The notes below the pieces were generated by a model. It saw nothing but the letters and a program-made list of their open reading frames with translations. It did no database searches and had not been told where the DNA came from. From positions 868,001 through 932,000 of the forward strand of contig NZ_QZEZ01000001.1 in the NCBI RefSeq assembly GCF_003594885.1: DNA of 64,000 nt, given 5' to 3'. Shown piece after piece: positions 24,475 through 34,742 of the stretch (the stretch's first letter is position 1; each line of letters opens with the position of its first letter). This stretch comes from Vallicoccus soli (GTDB lineage: Bacteria > Actinomycetota > Actinomycetes > Motilibacterales > Motilibacteraceae). The position numbers and the translations under genes were made by a program.

Positions 24475-26091
24475 TCACCCCCCGGCGCGCTCCAGCAGGC
24501 GGCGCACCTCGCGCCACCGGGCGAGCTCGGCCCCGACGGGCTCGAGCACGTGCCGGTCCGCGACCCCGGCCACCGCGCCCTCGAGGCGCTGCACGGCGCG
24601 GCGGGACGCGCGCCGTGCCGACGCCCGCGCGGCCAGCCGCGCGCCCAGCGCCAGCAGGAGCCCTGCGACGACGCCGCCGAGGAGCAGGGCGGTGGGCCAG
24701 GGCAGGGCGCCGAGCGAGGGGGTGGACGGCTCGGGCAGCTGCAGGTACGCCATGGCGGCCAGCGCCGCGAGCCAGCCCAGCCCGGCCGCCGCCACCGCCA
24801 GCAGGAGCCACTGCAGGACCGCCACCGCGCGCCACCACCGCGGAGGGCGGGCGACGCCGAGGTCGGTCCCGGCGACCGCCCGGTCGAGCGCGTCGGCGAG
24901 GTCGCCGTCGCCCCCGGCGGCGGCCCGCCGGACCCCCCCGGCCCACGGCGGGGCGAGCGAGCCGGCGGCGGCGTCGGCGGTGCGCCGCACCGCCAGGTCC
25001 ACCCGGGCGCGGGACGCGGGCGCCGGCGCGGGCAGCGACGAGCGGCCCTGGCGGTCCAGGCCGAGGCGGCGCAGGGGGTCCGGGCGCAGCCGGCGCAGCC
25101 AGCGGGTGGGCGGCCACCCGGTCGTCGCGGCGGCCCGGTGCCGCACCGCGGCGCCGACCGCGTCGGCGACCACGGGCACGCCGGCGGCGGCGGCGAGGGC
25201 CCGGACGAGGTCGTCGCGGCGCCCCGGCTCGCCCGGCTCCCCGCCCAGCGAGCCCGCCAGGGGCGGCACGACCGCGTCGAGGTCGGCGGCCACGCGCTCG
25301 ACGCGGGCGGCGTGCCCCCGCACGGCCGCCGCGAGGTCCTCGCGCAGCGCGGCGACGCCGGCGCCGGTGCGCGCGCTGGCCACGAGCACCTCCGGGGCCT
25401 CGAGGCCGTCCTCGCCGAGGAGCCGGCGCAGGTCGGCGGCGCACGCCCCGGCGTCGGCGGGGGAGAGGCGGTCCGCCTGGTTGAGCACGACCCGCAGGAC
25501 GGCGCCGTGCCGGGCGAGCGGGCGCAGGTAGCGCTCGTGCAGCGCCGCGTCGGCGTACTTCTGCGGGTCGACGACCCAGACGAGGAGGTCGACCTGCTCG
25601 ACGAGCCGGTCCACCTGGAGCCGGTGCGCGAGCTCGGTCGAGTCGTGGTCGGGCAGGTCGAGCAGGACGAGCCCGCGCAGGCCGGCCTCCCGGTCGCCGT
25701 CCAGCGCGCTCTCGCGGGCCACCTGGTGCCGCTGCGGCACCCCGAGCCACTCCAGCAGCGGGCCGGCGCCCTCCGGGCCCCAGACGCACGCCATCGGCTC
25801 GGCCGTGGTGGGCCGGCGCACCCCGGTGCGGGCGAGGTCCAGCCCGGCGAGGGCGTTGAACAGCGACGACTTGCCGCTGCCGGTCGCCCCCGCGAGGGCG
25901 ACGACGGTGTGGGCGCTGGACAGGGCCAGGCGCTCCCCGGCCCGGCGCACCAGGGCGTGCGCCGGTGCCGCGAGGGCGGGGTCGAGCCGCTCCTCGCCGA
26001 GGTCGAGGGCGCCGGCGAGCGCGTCGAGCCGGCCGGAGACGTCGGGCGGGGCGAGCCGGTCCGCGCCGCGCGCGCGGCGCAGCAGGCTCAC
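24475..26091 (-). CDS. Dynamin/YfjP-like GTPase with C-terminal membrane hairpin (second of a pair)
   Basis: 538 aa from GTG 26091. G1 loop ALAGATGSGKSSLFNAL (about residues 50-66), G3 LLDLPDHDST, G4 VVLNQADRL are intact. After a variable region, two hydrophobic segments (VLQWLLLAVAAAGLGWLAALAAM and LLLGGVVAGLLLALGARL) near residues 415-490 would anchor it in the membrane. The layout fits bacterial dynamin-like or YfjP GTPases acting on membranes. GTGA overlap with the upstream paralogue suggests the two work as a pair. Confidence 0.83.
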   Translation of the reverse strand: MSLLRRARGADRLAPPDVSGRLDALAGALDLGEERLDPALAAPAHALVRRAGERLALSSAHTVVALAGATGSGKSSLFNALAGLDLARTGVRRPTTAEPMACVWGPEGAGPLLEWLGVPQRHQVARESALDGDREAGLRGLVLLDLPDHDSTELAHRLQVDRLVEQVDLLVWVVDPQKYADAALHERYLRPLARHGAVLRVVLNQADRLSPADAGACAADLRRLLGEDGLEAPEVLVASARTGAGVAALREDLAAAVRGHAARVERVAADLDAVVPPLAGSLGGEPGEPGRRDDLVRALAAAAGVPVVADAVGAAVRHRAAATTGWPPTRWLRRLRPDPLRRLGLDRQGRSSLPAPAPASRARVDLAVRRTADAAAGSLAPPWAGGVRRAAAGGDGDLADALDRAVAGTDLGVARPPRWWRAVAVLQWLLLAVAAAGLGWLAALAAMAYLQLPEPSTPSLGALPWPTALLLGGVVAGLLLALGARLAARASARRASRRAVQRLEGAVAGVADRHVLEPVGAELARWREVRRLLERAGG

Positions 26092-27794
26092 GGGGCGCCC
26101 GTCCGCGCTGCGACGGCGTGCAGGGCCGCCCGCAGCGCCTCCGCGGACGTCGGGGGCCCCTCCTGGGCCAGCAGGGCGTCGTAGCGCTCCCGCTCCTGGC
26201 CCAGCAGCGCCGCGACGCGCTCCTCGAGGTCCTCGCGGGCGCGCGCCGCGAGCGAGCGGACGGCCTGGTCGCCGAGCAGCGCCTCGAGCAGCTTCTGCGA
26301 GAGCGCGGACGCCCCGCCGGCGACCGCCACCTCGCCCCCGGTGAGGGGCCCCACGCTGGCGAGCACGAGCACCATGACCGCGAGGGCCACGCCGTTGACG
26401 CCGTACGCCACCGCCCGGGCCGTGCGCCGCCTGTCCGCCCCCTCGCGGCGCACGAGGTCCAGCACCGCGCCCTGCCAGTCGCGCACCGCCCGCGCGGTGC
26501 GCTCGGCGAGGTCGGGCGAGGGCCGGTCGAGCCCGGGCGCGGCGGCGAGCAGCGCGCGCCCCGCGGGGTCGCGCCGCCAGGCCCCCGCCGCGCGCTCCGC
26601 GGCGGACGCCGCCTGCGCGAGCACGAGGGCCTCGACACCGGACTCCAGCGCCTCGGCGAGGCGCTCCTCCGGCGCCGGGCGCCCGGTCGCGGCGGCGGTG
26701 ACCCGGTCGCGCAGGTGCCCGACCCGGCGCTGCAGGCCGCGCAGCAGGTCGCCCGTGCCGACGACGTCCTGCCAGCGCGCCAGCACCTCCCCGCGCAGCA
26801 GGCTCCCGTCGCGGACCGCGTCGTCGACGGCGCGCACCGCGTCGGCGTACGCGCCCGCGGCGGCCGCCCCCAGGTCGCGGCCGGTCGCCTCCTGCGCGGC
26901 GAGGGCCTCGACGAGGGGGGCGGCCCGCCGCCCGTACGAGCGCAGCACCCCGTCGAGGGTCGCCCGGGCGACGGCGGCCCGCGCCGGCGCGTCGGCGGCC
27001 AGGCCGTGCAGCCAGCCGCGCAGCGGCGCCACGGCGTCCTCCGGCAGGCGCCCGGACGCGAGCCCTCCCTCGGGCACGACGAAGAGCGGGGCCCGGCCCA
27101 GCCCCTCCTCGCGGAGCATCCCGGCGAGGTGGGCCCGCACCTCGGTGGCGGCCTCGGGGGGCACGCGGTCCAGGACCACGGCGACGACCGCGCTGCGGGC
27201 GGCGGCCTCGCGCAGCAGCGCCCAGGGCACCGCGTCGGCGTAGCGGGCCGCGGTGGTGAGGAACAGCCAGAGGTCCGCGGCGGCGAGCAGCTGGCCGGCG
27301 AGGCGCCGGTTCTCCGCGACGACGGAGTCGACGTCGGGGGCGTCGAGCAGGGCGAGCCCCCGCGGCGCGGCGGGGGTGGGGACCAGCTGCAGGCTGCCGG
27401 GGTCGCCCGTGGCGCCCGTGGTGCGCGCGAGGCCGGGCAGCAGCCGGCCGGGCGCGAACCACGGCGCGTCGTCGGGGTGGTGCACGAGGACGGGCTCCCG
27501 GGTCGTGGGCCGCAGGACGCCGGGGCGGGTGACGTCGGCGCGCACCAGCGCGTTGACGAGCGTCGACTTCCCCGCGCCGGTCGAGCCGCCGACGACGACG
27601 AGCAGCGGCGCGTCGAGCCGGGCCAGGCGCGGCAGCACGTAGTCGTCGAGCTGGTCGGCCAGCTCGCGGCGCAGCGCGAGGGCCGCCTCGGCGCCGGGCA
27701 CCGCCAGCGGCAGGCGCACCGCGCCGAGCGCCTCCCGCAGCCCGCGCAGGGCCTGCTCGAGCGGGTCCTCCCGCACCTGACCCCCGGCCGTCAC
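26088..27794 (-). CDS. Dynamin-like GTPase (first of a pair)
   Basis: 568 aa from GTG 27794 (GTG 27776 is possible). G1 loop VVGGSTGAGKSTLVNAL at about residues 67-83; G3 LLDAPDVDSV; the G4 position reads VVLDRVP, not NKxD, so nucleotide specificity may be altered. A C-terminal hydrophobic hairpin (GVALAVMVLVLASVG ... EVAVAGGASALSQ) precedes a helical tail. Paired bacterial dynamins (as in Streptomyces DynA/DynB) form hetero-oligomers at the division site; this is an analogy, not shown. Divergent from argS. Confidence 0.83.
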   Translation of the reverse strand: MTAGGQVREDPLEQALRGLREALGAVRLPLAVPGAEAALALRRELADQLDDYVLPRLARLDAPLLVVVGGSTGAGKSTLVNALVRADVTRPGVLRPTTREPVLVHHPDDAPWFAPGRLLPGLARTTGATGDPGSLQLVPTPAAPRGLALLDAPDVDSVVAENRRLAGQLLAAADLWLFLTTAARYADAVPWALLREAAARSAVVAVVLDRVPPEAATEVRAHLAGMLREEGLGRAPLFVVPEGGLASGRLPEDAVAPLRGWLHGLAADAPARAAVARATLDGVLRSYGRRAAPLVEALAAQEATGRDLGAAAAGAYADAVRAVDDAVRDGSLLRGEVLARWQDVVGTGDLLRGLQRRVGHLRDRVTAAATGRPAPEERLAEALESGVEALVLAQAASAAERAAGAWRRDPAGRALLAAAPGLDRPSPDLAERTARAVRDWQGAVLDLVRREGADRRRTARAVAYGVNGVALAVMVLVLASVGPLTGGEVAVAGGASALSQKLLEALLGDQAVRSLAARAREDLEERVAALLGQERERYDALLAQEGPPTSAEALRAALHAVAARTGAP

Positions 27795-27854
27795 GGCGCC
27801 AGCCTGCCGCACCGGCGCCCCGCGCACGCGTCCGGTCCCGCGGTGCGCAGTCGA

Positions 27855-27860
27855 TACCCT
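27855..27860 (+). promoter_or_regulatory. argS -10 element (leaderless arrangement)
   Basis: TACCCT ends 6 nt before the argS GTG at 27867. No Shine-Dalgarno lies in between, and no -35 of the TTGACA type is seen. Confidence 0.55.
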
Positions 27861-27866
27861 GGGACG

Positions 27867-29528
27867 GTGACCCCCGCCCAGCTCGCCGCCGCCGTCCGCT
27901 CCGCCCTGCTCGCCGCCGTCGAGGCCGGGGAGCTGCGGGTCGAGGTCCCGGCGGAGGTCCGCGTGGAGCGCCCCAAGCAGAAGGGCCACGGCGACTGGGC
28001 GACCAACGTCGCGCTGCAGCTGGCGAAGGCCGCCGGGCGCCCGCCGCGGGAGGTCGCGCAGCTGCTCGCCGCGCGGCTCGGGGCCGTGGAGGGCGTCGCC
28101 GGCGTCGAGGTCGCCGGGCCCGGCTTCCTCAACGTCACGCTGGAGGCCGGCGCCCAGGGCCTGCTGGCCCGGCAGGTCGTCGAGGCCGGCGCGGCGTACG
28201 GGCGGGGCGACCGCCTCGCCGGCACCCGGGTCGACCTCGAGTTCATCTCGGCCAACCCCACGGGGCCCCTGCACCTGGGCCACACCCGCTGGGCGGCCGT
28301 CGGCGACGCGCTCGGGCGGGTCCTGGCCGCCGCCGGCGCCGAGGTCACCCGCGAGTTCTACGTCAACGACCGCGGCGTGCAGATGGACCGGTTCGGCGCC
28401 TCGCTCATGGCGGCGGCGCACGGGCGCGAGGTGCCCGCCGACGGCTACCACGGCGACTACGTGCCCGAACTCGCCAAGCAGGTCGTCGCCGAGGTGCCCG
28501 GCATCCTCGACCTGCCCGAGGACGAGCAGCTGGTGCGCTTCCGCGAGGAGGGCTACCGCCTGCAGCTCGCGCAGCAGCAGGACGTCCTCGCCCGGTTCCG
28601 CACCTCCTTCGACGTCTGGTACTCCGAGCGCACGCTGCACGAGAGCGGCGCCGTCGAGCGCGCGTTCGCGCGGCTGCGCGAGCAGGGCCACGTCTTCGAG
28701 CAGGACGGCGCCACGTGGCTGCGCACGACGGACTCCGGCGACGACAAGGACCGCGTCCTCGTCAAGGCCGACGGCGAGCTGACGTACTTCGCCTCGGACA
28801 CGGCCTACTACGTGGACAAGCGCGCGCGCGGCTTCGACGTGTGCCTCTACATGCTCGGCGCCGACCACCACGGCTACGTCGGGCGCCTCAAGGCCATCGC
28901 GGCGTGCGCGGGCGACGACCCGGAGCGGAACATCGAGGTGCTCATCGGGCAGCTCGTGAAGATCCTCAAGGACGGCGAGGAGCTGCGGCTGTCCAAGCGG
29001 GCGGGCAACATCGTCACGCTGGAGGACTTCGTCGACCTCGCGGGCGTCGACGCCGTGCGCTACTCGCTGTGCCGCTACCCGACCGACTCGCCGCTGACGC
29101 TGGACATCGACGTCATCACCCGGCAGGCGAACGAGAACCCGGTCTACTACGTGCAGTACGTCGCCGCCCGCACGGCCTCGGTGTCGCGCAACGCCCGCGA
29201 CCTGGGCGTCGAGCGCGGCCCGGCGGAGGCGTTCCGCCCGGAGCTGCTGTCCCACGAGCGCGAGGGCGACCTGCTGCTGGCGCTGGCCGAGTTCCCGCGC
29301 GTCGTCGCGACGGCCGCCGAGCTGCGTGAGCCGCACCGCGTGGCGCGCTACCTCGAGGAGCTCGCGGGCACCTACCACCGCTTCTACGACGCCTGCCGGA
29401 TCCTGCCCCGCGGCGACGAGGGGGCCACGGACACCACGCGGGCCCGGCTCTGGCTCAACGACGCCGCCCGCACCGTCATCGCCAACGGGCTCGACCTGCT
29501 CGGCGTCGGCGCCCCGGAGCAGATGTGA
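27867..29528 (+). CDS. argS: Arginine--tRNA ligase
   Basis: 553 aa from GTG 27867, probably leaderless. Class I synthetase: N-terminal Add-1 domain ([15 protein letters not shown]), HIGH-type motif HLGHT within [16 protein letters not shown]-type loop LSKRAGN, and an anticodon-binding C-terminus with [10 protein letters not shown]. It charges tRNA-Arg in the cytoplasm. It heads the block argS-lysA-hom-thrC-thrB, overlapping lysA by 4 nt. Confidence 0.97.
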   Translation: MTPAQLAAAVRSALLAAVEAGELRVEVPAEVRVERPKQKGHGDWATNVALQLAKAAGRPPREVAQLLAARLGAVEGVAGVEVAGPGFLNVTLEAGAQGLLARQVVEAGAAYGRGDRLAGTRVDLEFISANPTGPLHLGHTRWAAVGDALGRVLAAAGAEVTREFYVNDRGVQMDRFGASLMAAAHGREVPADGYHGDYVPELAKQVVAEVPGILDLPEDEQLVRFREEGYRLQLAQQQDVLARFRTSFDVWYSERTLHESGAVERAFARLREQGHVFEQDGATWLRTTDSGDDKDRVLVKADGELTYFASDTAYYVDKRARGFDVCLYMLGADHHGYVGRLKAIAACAGDDPERNIEVLIGQLVKILKDGEELRLSKRAGNIVTLEDFVDLAGVDAVRYSLCRYPTDSPLTLDIDVITRQANENPVYYVQYVAARTASVSRNARDLGVERGPAEAFRPELLSHEREGDLLLALAEFPRVVATAAELREPHRVARYLEELAGTYHRFYDACRILPRGDEGATDTTRARLWLNDAARTVIANGLDLLGVGAPEQM

Positions 29529-30940
29529 TGCGCGCGCACCCCGCCGGCCCCCGGCACGCCGACCTGCTGACCGAGCACGGCCACCAGCCCGCGCCGGCCG
29601 ACCTCAGCGCCCTCGACGCGCGGGTGTGGCCCCGCGGCGCCGAGCGCCGCGACGGCGTGCTGCGGGTGGGCGGGCTCGACGTCCGCGAGCTCGCCGACAC
29701 GTACGGCACCCCGCTGTTCGTCCTCGACGAGGACGACTTCCGCTCCCGGTGCCGCGACTACCGCCGCGCCTTCGGCGACGAGGCCGACGTCTACTACGCC
29801 GGCAAGGCGTTCCTCTGCACCGCGGTCTGCCGCTGGGTGCAGGAGGAAGGGCTTTCCCTCGACGTGTCGACGGGTGGCGAGCTCGCGGTGGCGCTGGCGG
29901 CCGACTTCCCCGCCGAGCGCATCGTCTTCCACGGCAACAACAAGTCCACCCGCGAGCTCGAGCGCGCGGTCCGCGCCGGCGTCGGGCGGGTGGTGGTCGA
30001 CTCGTACGAGGAGATCGACCGGCTCGCGCTCGTCGCCGACCGGGCGCGGGTGCGCCAGCGGGTGCTCGTGCGCGTGACCGTGGGCGTCGAGGCCCACACC
30101 CACGAGTTCATCGCCACCGCCCACGAGGACCAGAAGTTCGGCTTCTCCCTCGCCGGCGGCGCCGCGGCCGAGGCGGTGCGCCGGGTCCTCGACGCGTCCT
30201 CGCTCGAGCTCGTCGGCCTGCACTCGCACATCGGCTCGCAGATCTTCGACACCGCCGGGTTCGAGGTGGCCGCCCACCGCGTCGTCGGCCTGCTCGGGCA
30301 GGTCCGCGACGAGCACGGCGTCGAGCTGCCCGAGCTCGACCTCGGTGGCGGCCTTGGGATCGCGTACACCGACGCCGACGACCCGCTGGACGTCAAGGTC
30401 ATCGCCGACGCGCTGCGCACCATCGTGGAGCGCGAGTGCCGGGCCCTCGGCCTGCCCGTGCCGCGCCTGGCCGTCGAGCCGGGACGGGCCATCGCCGGGC
30501 CGGGGACCGTGACGCTGTACGAGGTCGGCACGGTCAAGGAGGTCGCCACCGGCACCGCGGGGCTGTCCCGGCGGTACGTCTCGGTCGACGGCGGCATGAG
30601 CGACAACATCCGCACCGCGCTCTACGGCGCGGACTACTCGGTCTCGCTGGCGAACCGCGCGTCCGGCGCCGAGCCGGTGCTCTCGCGGGTCGTCGGCAAG
30701 CACTGCGAGTCCGGCGACGTCGTCGTGCGCGACGCCTGGCTGCCGGCGGACACCGCCTCGCCGGACCTGCTGGCGGTGCCGGCGACGGGGGCGTACTGCC
30801 GCTCGATGGCCAGCAACTACAACCACGTGCCGCGCCCGCCGGTGGTGGCCGTGCGCGACGGGCGGGCGCGCGTGGTCGTCCACGGGGAGACCGAGGACGA
30901 CCTGCTGCGCCTCGACGCGGGGGTCCGCGGCACCGACTAG
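29525..30940 (+). CDS. lysA: Diaminopimelate decarboxylase
   Basis: 471 aa from GTG 29525 (the next codon is ATG; either could be used). Overlaps argS by 4 nt. PLP-binding Lys in [18 protein letters not shown], glycine loop [19 protein letters not shown] and the partner-subunit Cys in KHCESGD are all present. It decarboxylates meso-diaminopimelate to lysine, using a substrate shared with peptidoglycan synthesis. Confidence 0.96.
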   Translation: MMRAHPAGPRHADLLTEHGHQPAPADLSALDARVWPRGAERRDGVLRVGGLDVRELADTYGTPLFVLDEDDFRSRCRDYRRAFGDEADVYYAGKAFLCTAVCRWVQEEGLSLDVSTGGELAVALAADFPAERIVFHGNNKSTRELERAVRAGVGRVVVDSYEEIDRLALVADRARVRQRVLVRVTVGVEAHTHEFIATAHEDQKFGFSLAGGAAAEAVRRVLDASSLELVGLHSHIGSQIFDTAGFEVAAHRVVGLLGQVRDEHGVELPELDLGGGLGIAYTDADDPLDVKVIADALRTIVERECRALGLPVPRLAVEPGRAIAGPGTVTLYEVGTVKEVATGTAGLSRRYVSVDGGMSDNIRTALYGADYSVSLANRASGAEPVLSRVVGKHCESGDVVVRDAWLPADTASPDLLAVPATGAYCRSMASNYNHVPRPPVVAVRDGRARVVVHGETEDDLLRLDAGVRGTD

Positions 30941-30943
30941 CCT
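30938..30943 (+). promoter_or_regulatory. Candidate promoter for hom-thrC-thrB
   Basis: TAGCCT overlaps the lysA stop codon and would start a leader of about 75 nt before hom, which has a GGAGGAGG ribosome site. I see no attenuator-type peptide in that leader. Confidence 0.35.
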
Positions 30944-31025
30944 GCGTCTCGCATCGCGGACGAACCGTCCACGGGATGGGCGGTGCCGCGACACTCCCTA
31001 CCGAGGACTGGCAGGAGGAGGACAG

Positions 31026-32327
31026 ATGGGCGAGCCGGCGCTGCGCGTCGCGCTGCTCGGCTGCGGCGTGGTGGGCACCGAGGTGGCGCGCCTGCTCACG
31101 ACGCAGGCCGACGACCTCGCCGCCCGGGTGGGCCGGCCCCTCGAGCTGGCGGGCATCGCCGTACGGCGCCCCGGGCGCCCCCGCCCCGACCTGCCGGTCG
31201 ACCCCGCCCTGTTCACCGACGACGCCACCGGGCTCGTCGAGCGCGAGGACGTCGACCTCGTCGTCGAGGTCATCGGCGGCATCGAGCCCGCCCGCTCCCT
31301 GGTGCTCGCGGCGATGGCCGGCGGCGCGTCGGTGGTCTCCGCCAACAAGGCGCTGCTCGCCGAGGACGGCGCGACGCTCTTCGCCGCGGCGGAGAAGCAC
31401 GGCGTCGACCTCTACTACGAGGCGGCCGTCGCGGGGGCCATCCCCATCCTGCGGCCGATGCGCGAGTCGCTCGCCGGCGACCGCGTGCGCCGGGTCCTCG
31501 GCATCGTCAACGGCACGACCAACTACGTGCTGACGAAGATGGACGAGACGGGCGCCGGCTTCGGCGAGGCGCTGGAGGAGGCGCAGGCGCTCGGCTACGC
31601 CGAGGCCGACCCCACCGCCGACGTCGAGGGCTTCGACGCCGCCGCGAAGGCGGCGATCCTCGCCGGGCTCGCGTTCCACACGCGGGTCACCGCGATGGAC
31701 GTGCACCGCGAGGGCATCACCGAGGTCAGCGCCGCCGACGTGGCGAGCGCGCGGGCCATGGGCAGCGTCGTCAAGCTCCTCGCGATCTGCGAGCTGTCCG
31801 AGGACGGGCAGTCGGTGGGCGCGCGCGTCCACCCGGCGATGATCCCGCGCAGCCACCCGCTGGCCAGCGTCCGCGACGCCTTCAACGCGGTGTTCGTCGA
31901 CGCCGAGGCGGCGGGCGAGCTCATGTTCTACGGCCGCGGCGCCGGCGGCGCGCCCACGGCCAGCGCCGTGCTCGGGGACCTGGTCGCCGTGGCCCGGCAC
32001 CGGGTCGGCGGCGGGCGCGGGCCGGGCGAGTCGTCGTACGCCGACCTCCTCGTGCGCCCCATGGGCGAGACGGTCACCCGCTACCACGTGAGCCTCGACG
32101 TCGCGGACCGCGCCGGCGTGCTCGCGGCGGTCGCGCAGGTGTTCGCCGAGCACGGGGTGTCGATCGACACCGTCCGCCAGCGCCCGCTCGGCGACGGGGA
32201 CGACGCCGAGCTCGTCGTCGTCACGCACCGCGCGACGGACGCGGCGCTGCAGGCGACCGTCGAGGGGCTGCGCGGGCTCGACGCGGTGCAGGGCGTGACC
32301 AGCGTGATGCGGGTGGAGGGGGAGTGA
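31026..32327 (+). CDS. hom: Homoserine dehydrogenase
   Basis: 433 aa, ATG 31026 with GCAGGAGGAGG upstream. Rossmann motif [18 protein letters not shown], catalytic region [12 protein letters not shown] and [11 protein letters not shown] are diagnostic. The last 80 residues are an ACT domain ([19 protein letters not shown]), the usual site for threonine feedback inhibition in actinobacterial Hom. It makes homoserine for threonine and methionine. The stop overlaps the thrC start. Confidence 0.96.
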   Translation: MGEPALRVALLGCGVVGTEVARLLTTQADDLAARVGRPLELAGIAVRRPGRPRPDLPVDPALFTDDATGLVEREDVDLVVEVIGGIEPARSLVLAAMAGGASVVSANKALLAEDGATLFAAAEKHGVDLYYEAAVAGAIPILRPMRESLAGDRVRRVLGIVNGTTNYVLTKMDETGAGFGEALEEAQALGYAEADPTADVEGFDAAAKAAILAGLAFHTRVTAMDVHREGITEVSAADVASARAMGSVVKLLAICELSEDGQSVGARVHPAMIPRSHPLASVRDAFNAVFVDAEAAGELMFYGRGAGGAPTASAVLGDLVAVARHRVGGGRGPGESSYADLLVRPMGETVTRYHVSLDVADRAGVLAAVAQVFAEHGVSIDTVRQRPLGDGDDAELVVVTHRATDAALQATVEGLRGLDAVQGVTSVMRVEGE

Positions 32328-33406
32328 GCGTGGTGCAGGCTGCGACGGGCCGGGCGTGGCGCGGCGTCATCGAGGAGTACCGCGACCGGCTGCCGGTGTC
32401 GGCGTCCACCCCGGTCGTCACGCTGCGCGAGGGCGGCACGCCGCTCGTGCCGGCGGAGCACCTCTCCGCGCTGACCGGCTGCGAGGTGCACCTGAAGGTC
32501 GAGGGCGCCAACCCGACCGGCTCGTTCAAGGACCGCGGCATGACCGTGGCGATGAGCCGGGCCGCCGAGGAGGGCGCCAAGGCCGTCATCTGCGCGTCCA
32601 CCGGCAACACGAGCGCCTCCGCCGCCGCGTACGCCGTGCGCGCGGGCCTGACCTGCGTCGTCGCCATCCCCACCGGCAAGATCGCGGCGGGCAAGCTCGC
32701 CCAGGCCGTGGTGCACGGCGCGACGCTGCTGCAGGTCGAGGGCGGGTTCGACGACTGCCTCACCGTCGTGCGCGGGCTCGCCGAGCGCTACCCGGTCACC
32801 CTCGTCAACTCGGTCAACCCGGTGCGCCTGCAGGGGCAGAAGACCGCGGCGTTCGAGGTGGTCGACGCGCTCGGCGGCGCGCCCGACGTGCACTGCCTGC
32901 CGGTCGGCAACGCGGGCAACGTGTCCGCGTACTGGCTCGGCTACCAGGAGTACCTCGCCGACGGGCTCGTGGACCGCGCCCCGCGGATGTGGGGGTTCCA
33001 GGCGGCCGGGGCCGCCCCGCTGGTCAGCGGCGTGCCGGTGCCCGACCCCGAGACGGTGGCCACGGCGATCCGGGTCGGCAACCCCGCCTCGTGGGGGCTG
33101 GCGGTGAAGGCCCGCGACGAGTCGCGCGGCTGCGTCGAGGCCGTCACCGACGAGCAGATCCTCGCCGCGCAGCGCCTGCTCGCCGAGCGCGAGGGCGTCT
33201 TCGTCGAGCCGGCGTCGGCGGCCGGCGTCGCCGGGCTGCTCCAGGTGCACGCCCGCGGCGGGCTCGAGCGGGGCCTGCGGGTCGTCGTCACGGTCACCGG
33301 GCACGGCCTCAAGGACACGGCCACCGCGCTCGCGGGCCGCGAGGTCTCCACGGTGACCGTCCCCGCGACGGTGGAGGCGGCCGCGGAGGCCGTCGGCCTC
33401 GCGTGA
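32324..33406 (+). CDS. thrC: Threonine synthase
   Basis: 360 aa if GTG 32324 (GTGA overlap with hom) is used; GTG 32330 or 32333 fit the GGAGG spacing better and would shorten it by 2-3 residues. PLP Lys in [26 protein letters not shown], and the phosphate-binding [11 protein letters not shown]. It converts O-phosphohomoserine to threonine. Short (about 350 aa) bacterial type, without the N-terminal extension of the E. coli enzyme. Confidence 0.95.
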   Translation: MSVVQAATGRAWRGVIEEYRDRLPVSASTPVVTLREGGTPLVPAEHLSALTGCEVHLKVEGANPTGSFKDRGMTVAMSRAAEEGAKAVICASTGNTSASAAAYAVRAGLTCVVAIPTGKIAAGKLAQAVVHGATLLQVEGGFDDCLTVVRGLAERYPVTLVNSVNPVRLQGQKTAAFEVVDALGGAPDVHCLPVGNAGNVSAYWLGYQEYLADGLVDRAPRMWGFQAAGAAPLVSGVPVPDPETVATAIRVGNPASWGLAVKARDESRGCVEAVTDEQILAAQRLLAEREGVFVEPASAAGVAGLLQVHARGGLERGLRVVVTVTGHGLKDTATALAGREVSTVTVPATVEAAAEAVGLA

Positions 33407-33416
33407 GCGCGCGGCG

Positions 33417-34322
33417 GTGAGCGCCCTGACGGGGCGCCCGGTGCGCGTGCACGTGCCGGCGACCAGCGCCAACCTCGGCCCGGGCTTCGACGCGCTCGGC
33501 CTCGCGCTCGGCCTCGGCGACGACGTCGTCGTGACGCCCCGCGGCGAGGGGCTGCGCATCGACGTCGAGGGCGAGGGCGCCGCCGACGTGCCGCGCGACG
33601 AGCGGCACCTCGTGGCCCGCGTCCTCCTCGCGACCCTGGGCCGCCTCGGCGTCGCACCGGGCGGCCTGCACCTCGCCTGCACCAACCGCATCCCGCACGC
33701 GCGCGGGCTCGGCTCCTCGGCCGCTGCGATCGTCGCGGGCCTGCTCGCCGCCCGCGCGCTCGTCGACGACGGCGCGTCCCGGCTCGGCGACGCGGAGGTG
33801 CTCGACCTCGCGACCGCCGAGGAGGGGCACCCGGACAACGTCGCGGCGTGCCTGCTCGGCGGCCTCACCCTCGCGTGGGACGACGGCGGGCGCACCGGCG
33901 TCCTGCGCCACGACCCCGACCCCGGCACCGCCGCGGTCGCGTACGTCCCCCCGGGCGGCGTCTCCACCCACGAGGTCCGGCGGCTGCTGCCGGCGACCGT
34001 CCCGCACGCCGACGCCGCCGCCAACGCCGGGCGCGCGGCGCTGCTCGTGCAGGCGCTGACCCGGCGCCCGGACCTGCTGCTGCCCGCGACGCAGGACCGC
34101 CTGCACCAGGCGTACCGCGCCCCCGCGATGCCCGGCTCCGCCGCGCTCGTCGAGCGCCTGCGCGCCGACGGCGTGCCGGCCGTCGTCTCCGGGGCCGGGC
34201 CGACGGTCCTCGCCCTGGTCCCCGCCGCCGACGCCCCCGGTCTCGCGGCGGCCGCGCCGGAGGGGTTCGCCGCGCACGTGCTCGCGCTGCGCGCCGAAGG
34301 CGCCACCGCCGCCCCTGCCTGA
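33417..34322 (+). CDS. thrB: Homoserine kinase
   Basis: 301 aa from GTG 33417, 10 bp after thrC. GHMP kinase: substrate motif VPATSANLGPGFDALG, ATP loop IPHARGLGSSAAAIVAG, and C-terminal SGAGPTVLALV. It phosphorylates homoserine for ThrC, the step encoded just upstream. The stop sits at the edge of a 420-bp non-coding region leading to rho. Confidence 0.96.
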   Translation: MSALTGRPVRVHVPATSANLGPGFDALGLALGLGDDVVVTPRGEGLRIDVEGEGAADVPRDERHLVARVLLATLGRLGVAPGGLHLACTNRIPHARGLGSSAAAIVAGLLAARALVDDGASRLGDAEVLDLATAEEGHPDNVAACLLGGLTLAWDDGGRTGVLRHDPDPGTAAVAYVPPGGVSTHEVRRLLPATVPHADAAANAGRAALLVQALTRRPDLLLPATQDRLHQAYRAPAMPGSAALVERLRADGVPAVVSGAGPTVLALVPAADAPGLAAAAPEGFAAHVLALRAEGATAAPA

Positions 34323-34742
34323 GGGGCACCCCCGGGCTGCTGGGCACGGTCCGTGCGCGCGGGGGAGCGCTGCGTCGGCCGCAGGTCGCGGAACGGTCAC
34401 GGCGCGCGGAACCTGCGCGGAGGGGAAGGACAGCGGGGGCCGTGGTGTTACGGTGGTCGTGCACCAGAGCCCTTCGGGCAGGTGCTCCGCCACGACCCCC
34501 CGGGGCCCTTCCCCCGGCGGCCGCTCCCGCAGCAGGCCGTGGCCCGCCGAACCCCCCGCCTCCGTGCGCAGGACGTCGGCGCCGGGGTCCGCCGCACAGA
34601 GCCCCCCCGTCCCGCTCCGGTAGCCCCCGCGCCCCCGGCCGTCCGCGGCCCCGGGACGGGTGAGCACGACCGGCACCCCGCCGGCAGCACGACCGGTCGG
34701 CCGCCGTCCAGGCCGTCGACCTCCCTCACGGAAGGACCCAGC
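34323..34742 (+). promoter_or_regulatory. rho upstream region: promoter and long leader
   Basis: A -10 TACGGT at 34449-34454 implies a 5' leader of about 280 nt before the rho GTG. The leader is C-rich and relatively poor in strong stems (for example runs around 34496-34520 and 34620-34645), the sort of RNA Rho itself loads on. No peptide with its own good ribosome site is evident. The first 120 bp carries one GGGGCACCCCC piece resembling the A/B repeats but no full copy. Confidence 0.5.

Noticed and set aside
34353-34742. N-terminal extension of Rho up to 34353
   Set aside because: The extension is Pro/Arg-rich, contains the predicted promoter at 34449 and lacks a ribosome site; GTG 34743 has AAGGA and gives a typical Rho N-terminus.
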